This document shows, one piece after another, positions 1-12,082 of a DNA stretch of 64,000 nucleotides. The notes beneath the pieces were generated by a model. It searched no databases, had not been told where the DNA came from, and saw only the letters and a list, made by a program, of their open reading frames with translations. The stretch's first letter is position 1; every line of letters starts with the position of its first letter. The DNA is taken from NCBI RefSeq assembly GCF_000001735.4, contig NC_003075.7, positions 9,301,001 through 9,365,000 of the forward strand, written 5' to 3'. The DNA comes from Arabidopsis thaliana (Eukaryota; Streptophyta; Magnoliopsida; Brassicales; Brassicaceae). The position numbers and the translations under genes were made by a program.

Positions 1-529
1 CCTGGTTTAATCCCAAAAAAATCTAGGTCTTGAACTCCGTCTAGCAAGGATTGATCTTCGTTGATGTATGTATAGACTAACCTTACTTGGTTTATTCCAA
101 AATTCTTAGGTCTCTTAATATTCCTATTCTCTCATTATTCCAAAAAGGCTTAGATAAAGTTTACCTGCATACGTAATCAATGTAAACTCTTCCATTCTCC
201 CGAAACTTGTCTTTTAATTACGGGCTACATTTAGAACATGGAAGTTTACCCAGTTATATTACCGAGTCGCGAACAAAGAAAAAAAAAAACAGATCATGTC
301 AAAACTCACGGTCGACGCACGTGTTGTATGCGTTGCATCATTATCCTGTCGGTCGATTCAATCCAAATGCAGATCCATCTTAACGAATTCTCATAAAACA
401 TAAGTTTGATTTTATTTTTAATTCCACAGATATTACCAACAACAACACAAACGTCAGAGTCTCAAATCATCAAAAGCTAGATAGATATACCCGAGAGAGA
501 GATCGATCTACAAAAATCCAATTAAAGAT

Positions 530-883
530 CTATAACGCCTTGAAAGACTCAAGGCTCTTAGAATGAAGCCAAAGCTTTTCAACAACAACAGCCTCATAGT
601 TCTTGATCTTACCACCACCATCCTTCGCCGCAATTTTCAGATCGTACTTTGTACCGGAGACCACTTGCGTCGTTCCCTCCACAACCTTGACGAAAACCAA
701 CTTCTCCTTCGACTCCTTGTTATGTTCCTCGATGGCATACTTGGCGACCGCAACAACATCCGGATCAGATACATTCTTGATCGGCTTCCGGCTACCAAGA
801 CCACCACCACCACCGAGACCTTCCACGACGGAGACAAGTGGGAGGAGGATGAGAGAGAGACAGATCAACGACTTCATCATCAT
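530..883 (-). CDS. CYS4: Secreted phytocystatin (cysteine protease inhibitor)
   Basis: Single-exon gene for a 117-residue cystatin that should block papain-like cysteine proteases in the secretory pathway or apoplast. Residues 1-22 form a hydrophobic signal peptide. A Gly-rich stretch follows, with the N-terminal trunk glycine near residue 30. The plant-cystatin helix signature appears as [10 protein letters not shown] (46-55). The first binding loop QxVxG is QVVSG at 73-77. The second loop, usually PW, is LW at 104-105, a mild departure. Length fits a one-domain phytocystatin without a legumain-inhibiting extension. ATG at 883 is the first of three consecutive Met codons; the stop is TAG at 530-532. 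It is transcribed away from the YbaK-domain gene and shares its upstream region. Matches my memory of At4g16500 (AtCYS4). The antisense frames through it are shadows. Confidence 0.95.
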
Positions 884-1815
884 ATTTTCGTTTCCTTAAC
901 CTTTTTTAATTTTCGTGTGTTTAATGGTCTCTGGTGTTTATTATATAGACAAGACTTGTAGATTTGGTTTTGCTTTGGAATGTGGGCTGATAGTTCCAGA
1001 AATTTACGGAGATCTCAATTGTGTGTTACGCGGTGACGAGTGAATTGTCTTTTTACACCGTCAGATTTGACAACTGGATAAGTCCACGTGGCGAAAGATA
1101 ATGTACAACATGTTAAAGAGTCAACGAGGGTTGTCCCGTCACGTGTACTCGTAGTGGAGCAGAGCACTAAATGGGCCCATATATGTTGATTTGGGCCAAT
1201 CTAGATTTGCGTCGGCAACTCAGTATTTGTAGTACGACGTCGGTTTTGCTCTTTAGTCAAGAACTATGTTCAATGTTCATTCCCTGCTTCTTAATAGCCT
1301 GGTTTGACTGGTTGGCCCGTTGTTTTATTCCCTAGGGTGGAAAAATCCACAACCGTTAAAACCCAAACCGTGGTTAAATTGATTTGTTATTGCATTTAAA
1401 TCTCTCTAAATTAATATCCAGTATCCAATATAATGTTAATTCTAAATTAAGACCAAACTCGAAAACCAAGTTACAAATGGTTTTATATAATTTTAGTTTC
1501 TAAAAAAAAAACAAAAAAGGCAAACTGAAATCAAACCATAAACCGGATTAATCATCCATAAACCATAGTTATTGGCACAACACTAAATTGGCCCATATTT
1601 GTTTATTTGGGCCAATATCTACATATAACGTCTAGTGTTTTCCGAGCCTGGTTCTGGCCCAGAGTTTTTATTTTCCACAAGACGCAAGACAAATTCAACG
1701 GCTCAGATCATCCTGTTCCTTTCTAATTTACCGTAGACACGAGCACAGATGATTACGAAATCAAACGTAAGAAACGAAACAAAACTTTTGCTGCGGCGAC
1801 GATCGGCAATTCGAA
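884..1815. promoter_or_regulatory. Divergent promoter region between CYS4 and the YbaK-domain gene
   Basis: About 930 bp separate the two start codons. CACGTG G-box cores lie at 1086-1091 (within CCACGTGGC) and 1140-1145, on the CYS4 side, and fit the ABA or stress control typical of phytocystatins (inference). A 39-bp block with two TGGGCC/GGGCCA site II motifs occurs twice as an imperfect direct repeat, at 1164-1202 and 1580-1618, with about five mismatches. The second copy lies about 200 bp before the YbaK start. No convincing ORF is present. Confidence 0.6.
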
Positions 1816-3869
1816 ATGGACGACGGAGAAGGCATGGAAACTGCAGCGGCAGAGCTTGAGAGACTCCAAATTGAAATCCTCCACAAAATCTCCATTCTTG
1901 AGAGCTCTTTTCTCCCACAGAATTCCTCTGCTGCTCCGTCGCCTTCTCTACCGGTTGATGAAAACGAAACTGTGACTCGCCTCTCCACCATTCTCCAGTC
2001 CGGCGGCGTTAACGACTTCTGCTTCAAGAGAGTTGCTACCGATTACTATGACTGGCCTCTCGAATCTCGTCGCGACGTTCTCGGCGCTTCCTCAGTCGAC
2101 CATCTCTGCAAGAGTATTGTTCTGGTACTTCAATTGCTATATAATTGAATTCTATCGGATTTAGTGTATTTTATGGAACAATTTTAAAATCTTCGTTGAT
2201 ATGTGATTGTGACACTACACATTGAATCTCTGTGCCTGTGTTTGTTTCCTCACTAGATGCTGACTATATTACAGGTTAATACTCAAGCTGCATCAAATAT
2301 TTTGGATTGCAGTGATCCAAACAACTCAAAATACTATGTGGTTGTGGTTCAGGTGCTCCTCATGGTTCCTGTAGAATAGCATTTTCACCTTTGTTTCGTC
2401 TTTAATCGTATTCATCTGACTATTTTACTTATGGTAGTATACTGCTAGATTCAATGCTGAAGCAGTGAAGCAGTTTCTTTATTCACTAAACGAGGGCAAG
2501 ATCCCAAAGAAAAGATTTAATCGTTAGTGCTTCTTATTTCTATGATCTGTTAACATATTGAAGTGTATATGATATGTTGCTTCTTTATGCTGAGGCTTGT
2601 GTTAACCTCTGTGTAGTGAGACTTGCTCCTGAGGAGACGTCGATTAAATTGACGGGGTTTGAGCATAATGGGGTAACCTGTATTGGTATGAAGACAAACA
2701 TACCGGTAAGTTTTGTTTCCACACCGTTATTTCTGTGATAGGTTTAAAAATCTTTGTTTGATTGAAGCTGGCCAACTTTTCTACATCATGCATTATTGAC
2801 ATGTTTTGGGCGTGCTTGCTCAATGCTGCTCTACACTATTAATTACATATTAGACATAGGAGTAGTATGAGAGGAACCTCTACCCACTTATGTTTTCTTC
2901 TCCTAGACAAACAGTTTCGTGTTGTATTTTGTATTGAGAAATATTTACAGAGAGTTTTCCCTTTCATACACATGTTCTTGCCAAGCGTTTTGCAGACACT
3001 ATAGTTTATTGTCCTGTCCTAGAGGCCCGGAAGGTTCCAGTGCCTAATGAGTTACACAGCTAGGTTTGGCCTTGTTTTGTTTCTCTTAGTCTGTACAGGA
3101 GGGTGTGGTGCATTATAACACAATTTGAATTGGTACAGAGCAGAAGTTAAGAGTTTCCGTGTGAGCCAGCTGCTGATTGTCCCACTCATTGTCTTTAGTA
3201 CTTTCCCCGTTGATAGTAAAAAATTAGAACCTCCGTTTTTACAGTTCAATACCTTCTTTGCATTACAAGTGCGAGAGTTAGTAATTGGTGTCAGTCAGAG
3301 AGACTTAAATGGCGTTATTTTTGGTCTGTGTATATATAATCTTAGGCACGTACCCTACTGCATTGATGTGTTTATCTTCCTTTCCTTATCCGGAATTGGC
3401 CCACTTCAGACAACACACTATTTGTGCTACTGTGACACATGAGTCTTTCAATATCATCTTTAGACCTCAGTAATTAAGTAAATGAGTTTCCCTTTAGGGT
3501 AATTAGTTAGGTTGCTTATGCTCTCATGATGAATTACTTGATCTCAATTGGATATGTGCAGATTGACTTGGTATTTCGAAGTATTCATTCATAGTGGAGA
3601 TATGGAGTTTAGTATTAATTCATGTTTAGAGTTTCCATGGCATATTCAGACTAATCGTGCTTTGAATTGAAATAAACTTTCGATATATTGATACTGACGA
3701 GTTGGATGGGGGGGGCTTTGGGAAATGTCAGGTTATATTGGATGAGGCTATAACCAAACTTAAACCGGATTTCTTCTGGTTGGGTGGTGGAGAAATCGAT
3801 CTGAAGCTCGGTGTCAGAACATCCGAATTCCTTGAATTTGTGAAACCATTCATTGTTCCTTGCAGTTGA
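1816..3869 (+). CDS. YbaK/aminoacyl-tRNA synthetase-associated domain protein
   Basis: Five exons: 1816-2124, 2275-2352, 2438-2522, 2617-2705 and 3732-3869. All have GT-AG borders, phases close, and they encode 232 residues. The C-terminal two thirds read as a YbaK/ProX-type domain (CKSIVLVNTQA near 100, a KIPKKRF segment, LAPEET, then LGGGEIDLKLGVRTSEFL), a family whose bacterial members deacylate mischarged tRNA or act as prolyl-tRNA trans-editing factors. An N-terminal region of about 60 residues is specific to eukaryotic members and looks helical. Substrate cannot be told from sequence. No targeting peptide is obvious, so it is probably cytosolic. The fourth intron is long (1,026 bp) and holds the dispersed repeat described separately. 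Matches my memory of At4g16510. Confidence 0.85.
2985..3440. repeat. Dispersed repeat copy 1, in the fourth intron of the YbaK-domain gene
   Basis: This intronic stretch shares patchy but clear similarity with 14083-14412. Shared landmarks include GCGTTTTGCAGACA, TATTGTCCTGTCCTA, GTGCCTAATGA followed by TTACACAGCTAG, TGTCCCACTCATTGTC and ACAACACACTA, all in the same order and orientation. No protein is conserved in any frame. I could not find target-site duplications or terminal repeats, so its class is unknown. Confidence 0.55.
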
Positions 3870-4385
3870 AATCAGGAATATGTATAACACTATTTTTATC
3901 ACCCTGTTATGAAATGTTAGGCTTAGCTTTAAGATTTTAGCTTCAATGAAGGTTTTTATCTCTTATACACATTGGTATTCTTTGTAATGATACTTTTGTT
4001 ACGTGCTACTTGGAGCTAAAATGGCGGCAAAGAGATCTATTTGAGTCTACATGTCGATTATTCTAGATTGGTTATTGTTGATTTAGCTTCAGGCTCGGTT
4101 TAGTTTCTGTATTTAAGATCTCTTGTACATTCAAAGCTTAATGAAGAATTTTCACAATTCTGTTTCTCAAATGTTGAAAATCTTTTATGCAATACCCATA
4201 AGAAACAGAGTAATTAATAGGAAGCACCTTGTTTGTTGTATACGAGGAGAAATAGAGAACAAAGAAGTTGGTCATGAATATATATAGAGATAGCACAAGA
4301 GTCATTACAACCACCAACATGGTGAATGCATATGCATATAACAGTATGATATATTTAGAGAGACTGGTATATATGGATCGGGTAA
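3870..4385. other. Convergent 3-prime intergenic region
   Basis: Short AT-rich spacer between the convergent YbaK-domain gene and GLV1. It should hold both 3-prime UTRs. No gene is visible. Confidence 0.5.
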
Positions 4386-4646
4386 TTAAGACTTCTCGTT
4401 GTGGATCGGAGGCTTACGATGAGGCTGAGGATAATCCATGACTACTACTTCTTCCCCTGTCTCGACTCCACCCAACGCCCGCCTCCTTTCTCCACCATTG
4501 AAGACGTCCAAAGAAGCAACCTTGTGATGATGATGCTTATGTGACCTTAAACGACGAGCGGCAGAGGCACATCCAACATTGGAAGACAAAAGCAGAAGAA
4601 TGAAACAGAACACTATCACGAGTCCACTCCTCAAAGAGCAAGACAT
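4386..4646 (-). CDS. GLV1: GOLVEN/RGF/CLEL secreted signalling peptide precursor
   Basis: Precursor of 86 residues. A signal peptide (about 1-29: MSCSL..., hydrophobic core, ending CASA) is followed by a basic, His-rich variable region and a C-terminal peptide DYPQPHRKPPIHNE at 71-84. The Asp-Tyr start is the tyrosylprotein sulfotransferase motif, and the family peptide is tyrosine-sulfated and secreted. It is known to act in gravitropic and root or hypocotyl growth through auxin-carrier trafficking. The reading frame stays open upstream to 4988, but that extension is low-complexity 5-prime UTR and promoter; the ATG at 4646 directly precedes the signal peptide and gives the known family length. 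Also called RGF6/CLEL6; matches my memory of At4g16515. No intron in the coding part. Confidence 0.93.
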   Translation of the reverse strand: MSCSLRSGLVIVFCFILLLLSSNVGCASAARRLRSHKHHHHKVASLDVFNGGERRRALGGVETGEEVVVMDYPQPHRKPPIHNEKS

Positions 4647-5498
4647 GACTTCTCTTATTCTTCTTCTTGTTCTTGAGATACTTGTGTATATATGCTGTGT
4701 CTGTATACAGGGAGATGAGACTAGAGCAGGACAAAGAAAGTTTGAAATGTTGTTAATTGGTGTAAGAGAAGAGAAGAGGGAAGGAGAGTATTTGTAGGCA
4801 GAAGAGAGTAAAGAGAGTAAGACAAGCATTAAATACAGGTGGGGGGAGGGGTCCTTCATTATCATAACATGCTCTTGTTCCTCTTCTCTTTTATTTCTTT
4901 TTAATCTTCTCTCTTGTCTATTATTCAAATATATTTTACATTCAACATACATATCTATCGTATGTATATGGGTGTCTTGATCGGCCAAACCTTTTGTCTA
5001 CTTGAGAGTCTTCGTGGGGTCATCATCTCCTGCATTCTCATTTTCCTTTCTTCCATTTGCTCACCTTATTCTCCGGTTCTTCACCTTTTTCATCCACGCC
5101 ATTATTGTATGACCGACGTGTTTACTCTCTTAAGTCCTAATCGATCACCTTCTTATCACTACACTATTTGACATTGATTTCTTTGGACAAAACACTCACA
5201 AGTTATGAAAAGCTTTTACATTCAACTTTCACTTCAATGGTCCAAAATCCCAAAAACACAACCGCGTCTCTCATGTTCCACGTGACCGGTTGGAACCTTG
5301 AATTACAATCTTTGACGATCATAAATCGAGCTAAAACTGTGAACAAATAAATATATGAAACAAAAATCAATATTGAAAAGTGTAAGATGAGAAACAAGCC
5401 AGCATGGTCCGACCGTCTCCTCCTTCTCTCCGTCAACGACAATGTGGGACCTTTATAAGATCGTCGCCGGCCAACCTTCAACCGGTACCGACCATGTC

Positions 5499-5510
5499 TG
5501 CCACGTGGCA
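5499..5510. promoter_or_regulatory. 12-bp palindromic G-box
   Basis: TGCCACGTGGCA is a perfect palindrome with a CACGTG core, the preferred site of PIF/bHLH and bZIP factors. A second CACGTG is at 5279-5284. Both lie 630-860 bp upstream of the GLV1 start and downstream of the ATG8F stop, so GLV1 is the likelier target (inference). The 4647-5881 stretch otherwise shows only GLV1 leader, promoter and ATG8F 3-prime UTR. Confidence 0.5.
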
Positions 5511-5881
5511 CAGTTCCCTTGTGCTTGCACTTCTATTGAGTTTGGTGATATAACTTCTCTTCACTTAGGCTTTGCAATTTGGAACTGTCATGGCCCATGT
5601 GCCATAAGCGACGTGTTATGTCGGCTTATAGATTGAAGACATCAAAAAAAACACAACAAAGTCAAGAGGGAGATGTGATAGATTCACCTAAAGTAGGTTT
5701 TTAGATCCTTGAAAGAAGATTATATACATTATTTTATGTTTTCTGTACATATTAACGCCCGACCAAAGGTCCTTAGAGAATAAGTACATAGGTGGCTTGC
5801 TTGCTTAGTAATTAATAAGAAGATGAAATATTTGGTGAAAATAGAGAGGAGTAAAATGAAATATCCAGCAAGAGGTCTCTA

Positions 5882-7113
<1,232 letters not shown>

Positions 7114-8642
7114 TCCTTCCACGCCTACACACACATAACAAATAGGTGACACCAATCAGACAACCATCAAAACAAATTTAACACTCAAATCAAATCATCA
7201 ATTCCCAAACTCTGGAACTCAGATTATCAAAATTCCCACAAATCTATCAGTCGATCATGTTAAAGACCCAACCTTTAAGTAATCTAAACGAAAGTACAGG
7301 ATCGCAATCAAACCAAAAAAGAAGTTAAGAACTCAGTGATCAAACCTGTAGACTACAAAGAACGAAGCTTTTCTGCGATCAAACACTTCTCCAGAGCACA
7401 ACGCTATCGTTGAAGATAACAACAACAATTAACGAAAAAATATGAAAGAAAAAGCAAATAAGCAACCTACAAAAATTCTGCAAAACATTAAAAAATTATG
7501 CGATAAGGTCAGAGATTCTCTACAGATGGTGTATGGTAACATCTAAACACTTCAGCTGACGTTGTATGCTTAATCTGTTCAGTGAGAATCTGACGGTAGA
7601 TATTAGCTATTTACTGAAATAGGAATCTCAACCGTCCATTTTACTGAAGGTGTACGAGGTAACTGTCTACGTAGATATTGCCTCCAACAAAGGATAAAGA
7701 AGAACCGGATATGCTGGGATCACGTTTCTGCATACGATATGACACGTTTACCCCTAGAAAATGTGTGTTAGGTGAAGAGTTCGGAAGGGTAATAGTTGGA
7801 AATTGAGAATGTCGCTTATAAGCTTTGCCTCTTCTAACAAAATGTAGGGCCTAGTGCAGTAATGGGCCTTGCAAATAAACGGATGGAAATATGAAAACTA
7901 ATAAATAAAGTATAGGCAGAAGTTTTTTTATGACTGTTATAGAGATCTGGAGATGTAGGTCTTGGTGTATGGACAGCTTAGGATTTCAAGCTTAGGCATT
8001 TCGAAATCAAGGGTTGAAAGCAATTACTGTATTTGAGAATATATCTTCAACACTGCACAAAACTCATTTTGTAATTTATTAAAATACCGGAATTGAGTGA
8101 TTAATGTCAAAACCGAGAATTTACAGGATAACAAAGATAATTAATCAAAATGAATCTTTTATCAAAGTAAGATAAGTTTTCTAACAAGTTTTTTACTTAT
8201 AGATATAAAATATTATAGTTGTGAAAAGACATAAACATTTTTAAAAGTTAAGATTGAGTTTTCTGAAGTTGAAAAAAAAATCAAAATTATTTTTTAATCA
8301 TTATCCAAAATCATTACTTAATCCAAACCGATGCCCACCCTAATTATTTAACTATATTAATAAGGTTTGTAAGCAATAGTATATAAAAAGCTAAAAAAAA
8401 TATAAGGGTATCTCACTACGTATGACACTTATCAAGTTTGTTAGAGCATATGGGGCACATATGTGGGAGTATGCACTTTTTCATGTTTATTTCACTGCAC
8501 TTTTTCATGTTTATTTCACTGTTTCAAAACAATCAATACAATTATATCCTTACTCTCGTAACCTCAGGTCAAATAGCATGGTTAAGAAATGCCTTTGACG
8601 AATGATTTAGCTGTGCAGCAATATATAGTACTTTGAACTGCT
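7114..8642. other. ATG8F leader/promoter and intergenic DNA with a 24-bp tandem repeat
   Basis: The first 300 bp should contain the ATG8F 5-prime UTR and a leader intron. Further on I see no gene. A perfect tandem pair of 24-bp units lies at 8473-8496 and 8497-8520 (GCACTTTTTCATG...). The rest is AT-rich. Confidence 0.5.
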
Positions 8643-9236
8643 CTAATGGGAGTGGATTGTGGATTTTCCTTTCTTCTGTTTCTTAATCTTGACATTAGAT
8701 TTCCACTCCACCCCATCTTCGTCTAGTACCTTATAAGTCGTTCCAGCAATGTAGAAGGTGACTTTCTTCTCTTCAAGGTACCTCACAAAACGTTTAGCAA
8801 ACTCAATGGGTGTTGAATGGCTTTTGTACTTTGATAAAAGACTCACAGCAATCTCCTAGTTAGGCTTGAAAATCAAAGTCTTGACAACTCGTTATGCCTC
8901 ATCAATCACTTTTCCTCTAGCCAAGCCGTCTAAATATGTCCCCATTATTTCAATAGTTGGTTCTATCCATAGAGTCTTGACTATCCTTGCAAGAAGATAA
9001 TGCCCATACTCAGTTTGTCGAGCATGTGTACAAGTTACCATCACGTTCCAAAATGTTGAGTGAGTTTTGATCAAGGTGGAAGGAATGTTCTCAAAGACTT
9101 GGATTGCTTTGAAGCATTCACTATTTGTGCCTAAGGTTGATATAAATGCATTCCACATACCTATACATGTAGCTCCAGATTTACCGCATTCATGAAAGAG
9201 TTTTTCTGTTAAGAAGAGTTTCAAACTCCAACTCTT
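8643..9236 (-). pseudogene. Decayed pentatricopeptide repeat (PPR) gene fragment
   Basis: Reading 9236 down to 8643 in one frame gives PPR-like protein (LFHECGKSGATCIGMWNAFIS, AIQVFENIPS, WNVMVTCTHA, DGLARGKVIDEA), interrupted by a TAA at 8892-8894 and a TAG about 40 bp further on. It then continues in the same frame with CFK-like segments and a C-terminal KVTFYIAGTTYKVLDEDG block. A TGA upstream in the same frame removes any N-terminus. PPR proteins are organellar RNA-binding factors. This copy lacks a start, most repeats and an open frame, so it is a pseudogene. Parent unknown. Confidence 0.75.
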
Positions 9237-9479
9237 AAGATTGGAGAGATATATTAGTCACATGGTAACTTTGTTAAGGAAAACAAAAACTCAAATATTT
9301 TTAAAATTTGTTAATCAAATAATTTTAAAATTGATTTCTTGTATAAAAGTATTGTTTTTTTGTGTATTTTAAATTATATTTTTATTTTTATTAAGTTATT
9401 ATGAATCAAATATTTAAGAATTAAATTGAATTTTGATTTATACTTATATTCCAATCTTGTATATAAGTTAGTCAGATTG

Positions 9480-9860
9480 AAATATATGGTCGAAAATTGG
9501 TAAAAAATAATATTCACCATTATTTTGGTCATTAAGTTTTGACCACTTTTTGGTAAGATGTTTTCGACCACTATTCTCGGTCAAAAATGTCAACCGATCA
9601 AAATATTTCTACCATTTTTATTGGTCTAAAATATTCGAAGCAAATGTTTAATTCAGTATAAACATGCAACCAACAATTTACAAATGGTCAAAGAATTTCT
9701 ACCAATTTTATTGGTCAGAACTCAACTTGCAACCAACAATTTACATCAACTTCGTTTTGGTAAAAAAAATATCGATCGAAGATAGGTGTTTTTGACCAAA
9801 CTGATGAATGTATCAATTCTAATCGTAATACATTTTCGACATTTACCACACTGATGAATG
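9480..9860. repeat. Degenerate internally repeated element with TTGGTC/GACCAA motifs
   Basis: A block of about 380 bp repeats short motifs: CTACC(A)TTTTATTGGTC twice, GCAACCAACAATTTAC twice, and GGTC or GACC cores throughout. No coding potential. It resembles the interior of a non-autonomous DNA transposon, but I could not define ends or a target duplication. Flanking 9240-9480 and 9860-10060 are AT-rich without genes. Confidence 0.35.
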
Positions 9861-10066
9861 GTTTTTACTGTTAGGGTCGAACAAAAAAAAAATCCAAATT
9901 GATGTTAGCTGTTCTGATGTCTCTAATTTCGATTAATTCTACCAAAACATTAATAACTTGGACTACATTTTAGTTGAAATTTACCCCTTAAAAACATCCA
10001 AATTGGGTGATACATTGGTGAGAGAGAAACCAAACCTCATTTAAAGTCATAAGTTATAATAATGCA

Positions 10067-10230
10067 GATGAGGACAAATATAGATTAGGATATGGTGTTG
10101 CTGGTAAAGGTGTGAAGCGACTTTGCCTCCTTGGTACCTTGAGAAATGTAATGATGAAGATGATAGTGTTCGTGGTGAGGATGATGATGGTGGATATAGA
10201 GGTTATGAAGCTGAGTGGGAAGAAGAGTTA
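10067..10230 (+). pseudogene. Fragment copied from the LENG1-like gene
   Basis: This 165-bp stretch is about 90 percent identical by eye to coding positions 13197-13370 of the LENG1-like gene: GATGAGGA, TATAGATT(A/G)GGATATGG, GTTGCTGGTAAAGGTGTGAAGCG, CCTTGGTACCTTGAGAAA and GAGGATGATGATGGTGGAT occur in order. It has a small insertion (GACTTTGCCTCC), a deletion in the Lys-rich codons and no start or stop of its own. It ends about 125 bp before the DUF577 start and so may sit in that gene's promoter or 5-prime UTR. Confidence 0.8.
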
Positions 10231-10354
10231 TTGGCCCATAATTCTAAAAATATACGACAGCCATTTTGAATGATTTCAACTAAACATACGGTTAGTTCCG
10301 GTTTATATTCAGTTTCGTAACCAAAGAAAAACGCAAATCCCAAATTTTCCGGAA

Positions 10355-12082
10355 ATGGAGGAATATTTGAATCTTATGTTGAAAGCGAGAGAGATTCTTG
10401 TTAGTGAAAGCCATGAAGAAGTAGCGATGGTCATCGATCATCTCTTTAAGCGTCAAGACTCCGAAGAGTATAAAACATCGCGTGCGCTGTACGACATCTG
10501 CGTTTCTTGTAACCCAGGTTGCTTAACCCTAAAGCTTCTTAAAGTCTATCAATCTTCTTCCAGTGGCATTCTCAGACTCCGATCAATCTCTCAACTCTCT
10601 GAGACCCTCACCTATCTGAAAAATCAAATCGTATTTTCCAAATTCTCTCTCGACTCTCTCTATGAAATCAAACCCCTTTTGATTTTATGCCTTACAATGC
10701 AAGAAACCAAAGAATCTGACATCAAGATCCTCAGGAAAATCGTGTCTTTTGTAACTTACAATGTCGTGGAGTTGCATAAAGACAAATGGGACGAGCTCGG
10801 TGATTGTATCTTATCCCTAGCGAGTAGCAAAGAACCTGTCAAGGCTTTTCACGTCTTCATCGATCTGCCACCAGTCTACAAGAGTTTCATCGGCAAGTTT
10901 TTGGACAAAATTTTAGAGGAAGCTAGTAATGTCTTTCTTTATCCTTATAGAGTTGAAGATTGGAGCTTGGCTTTACAAACTTTTGTTAAAATGTGGATTC
11001 AGCTTGAGAAAACAGGGGTGACAGTAGAGTTACTAATGGCGTTGATGGAGATTTGGATTTCCTCTGTTGTGAATTCAGTAAAGAAGCTAGTGGAGATGAA
11101 AAAAGAACAGTTTTTGGTACGAGGGCTTGAAGATTTCGAGAGTTTCTTCTCAGGAGACATGAATCTGTATCATTACACTAAAGACCAATTCCATTTTGTG
11201 TTGGCTTCCATGAACGAGATCGAAGGAGTAGTCGGAACAGAGACAAAGGAGATTGTGAGGAAGATCAAAATGTTGGTGACAGAACCATATGATGATCTTA
11301 AGAATCGTAGAGAAGAGTTTGAACGTGGCTGGTATGACATTTTGAAGGATTTATCATCACTGGAAGTGTTAAAGATTCTTGCGTCCTCTGAACTTGAAGA
11401 TAGGTCCAAAGAGATAGCAATCAGACGACTCAATGTCTTACTCTCTGATCACACTTCAAAGAAAGTGCAGATAGACATTTCAGAGATGAGACAACTCCAA
11501 CCATTGCTCATCTCTTGCTTAAAGGAAGAAGGACTTTCCTTTAACAGTATGTTCAAAGTCCTAGGTGAGGTGGTGAACCATGTTGCATATGAGATGTTGA
11601 TCTACCAAGAGGAGACATGGTACGAGCTACGAGATTATATTGCATCGAGTAAAACAGAGTTTCATAGAGCGGTTTATATCTTCCAGTGCTTAACAATGGC
11701 ACTTATTGACGACGATTTTGTGATTCCTGTGATGGAGAATCTTTTCCTAGAGATAATCACAAGGCTAGACCCACCAAGAGAGTTGTTGGTAGATAACAGT
11801 AGCTGGGTCTTGGCGTTTATGGGTGGCTTTTGTTTAGCAATTCACTTGATAGAGATGTCAAGTAAAGCTGAATCCGTTAAGGAGATTGCACATAAGATGA
11901 TAGATTCTATAAGAGAGCTAATGGAAAGAGAAATGGAAGTTGGGCTTGTGAAGAGAGGTTTCAGAGATGTGGAAAGCATCGTGAAGAAACAATTGGAATG
12001 GTATAGTACGAGCCAATACAAATTCATTAAGGGTCTGCTTTGGAGACTGTATGCAATCAAAAGGCATGAAATGGGAAAGTAA
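10355..12082 (+). CDS. DUF577 family protein, probable C-terminal frameshift
   Basis: Single-exon gene for 575 residues, rich in Leu, Glu and Lys and predicted all-helical, with an internal two-fold pattern: LRIV/LKNQ and ETLTYLKNQI-type segments recur around 70-170 and 330-480. It resembles the Brassicaceae-expanded DUF577 family of unknown function. ATG at 10355 starts the family-like MEEYLNLMLKARE. The frame stops at 12080-12082, but the +1 frame downstream from about 12063 stays open and reads coherent protein (WESKIVLWRINVIVERGVKE, then acidic ELPENEFDWLNLNAE) to a TAG at 12186-12188. This suggests a one-base indel near 12055-12065 that removed about 40 residues of the ancestral C-terminus. 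No targeting signal seen. Matches my memory of At4g16530. Confidence 0.85.
   Translation: MEEYLNLMLKAREILVSESHEEVAMVIDHLFKRQDSEEYKTSRALYDICVSCNPGCLTLKLLKVYQSSSSGILRLRSISQLSETLTYLKNQIVFSKFSLDSLYEIKPLLILCLTMQETKESDIKILRKIVSFVTYNVVELHKDKWDELGDCILSLASSKEPVKAFHVFIDLPPVYKSFIGKFLDKILEEASNVFLYPYRVEDWSLALQTFVKMWIQLEKTGVTVELLMALMEIWISSVVNSVKKLVEMKKEQFLVRGLEDFESFFSGDMNLYHYTKDQFHFVLASMNEIEGVVGTETKEIVRKIKMLVTEPYDDLKNRREEFERGWYDILKDLSSLEVLKILASSELEDRSKEIAIRRLNVLLSDHTSKKVQIDISEMRQLQPLLISCLKEEGLSFNSMFKVLGEVVNHVAYEMLIYQEETWYELRDYIASSKTEFHRAVYIFQCLTMALIDDDFVIPVMENLFLEIITRLDPPRELLVDNSSWVLAFMGGFCLAIHLIEMSSKAESVKEIAHKMIDSIRELMEREMEVGLVKRGFRDVESIVKKQLEWYSTSQYKFIKGLLWRLYAIKRHEMGK

Noticed and set aside
4647-4988. 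In-frame N-terminal extension of the GLV1 precursor
   Set aside because: It lacks a secretory start and reads low-complexity Arg/Glu sequence; the inner ATG precedes a clear signal peptide and gives the family length.
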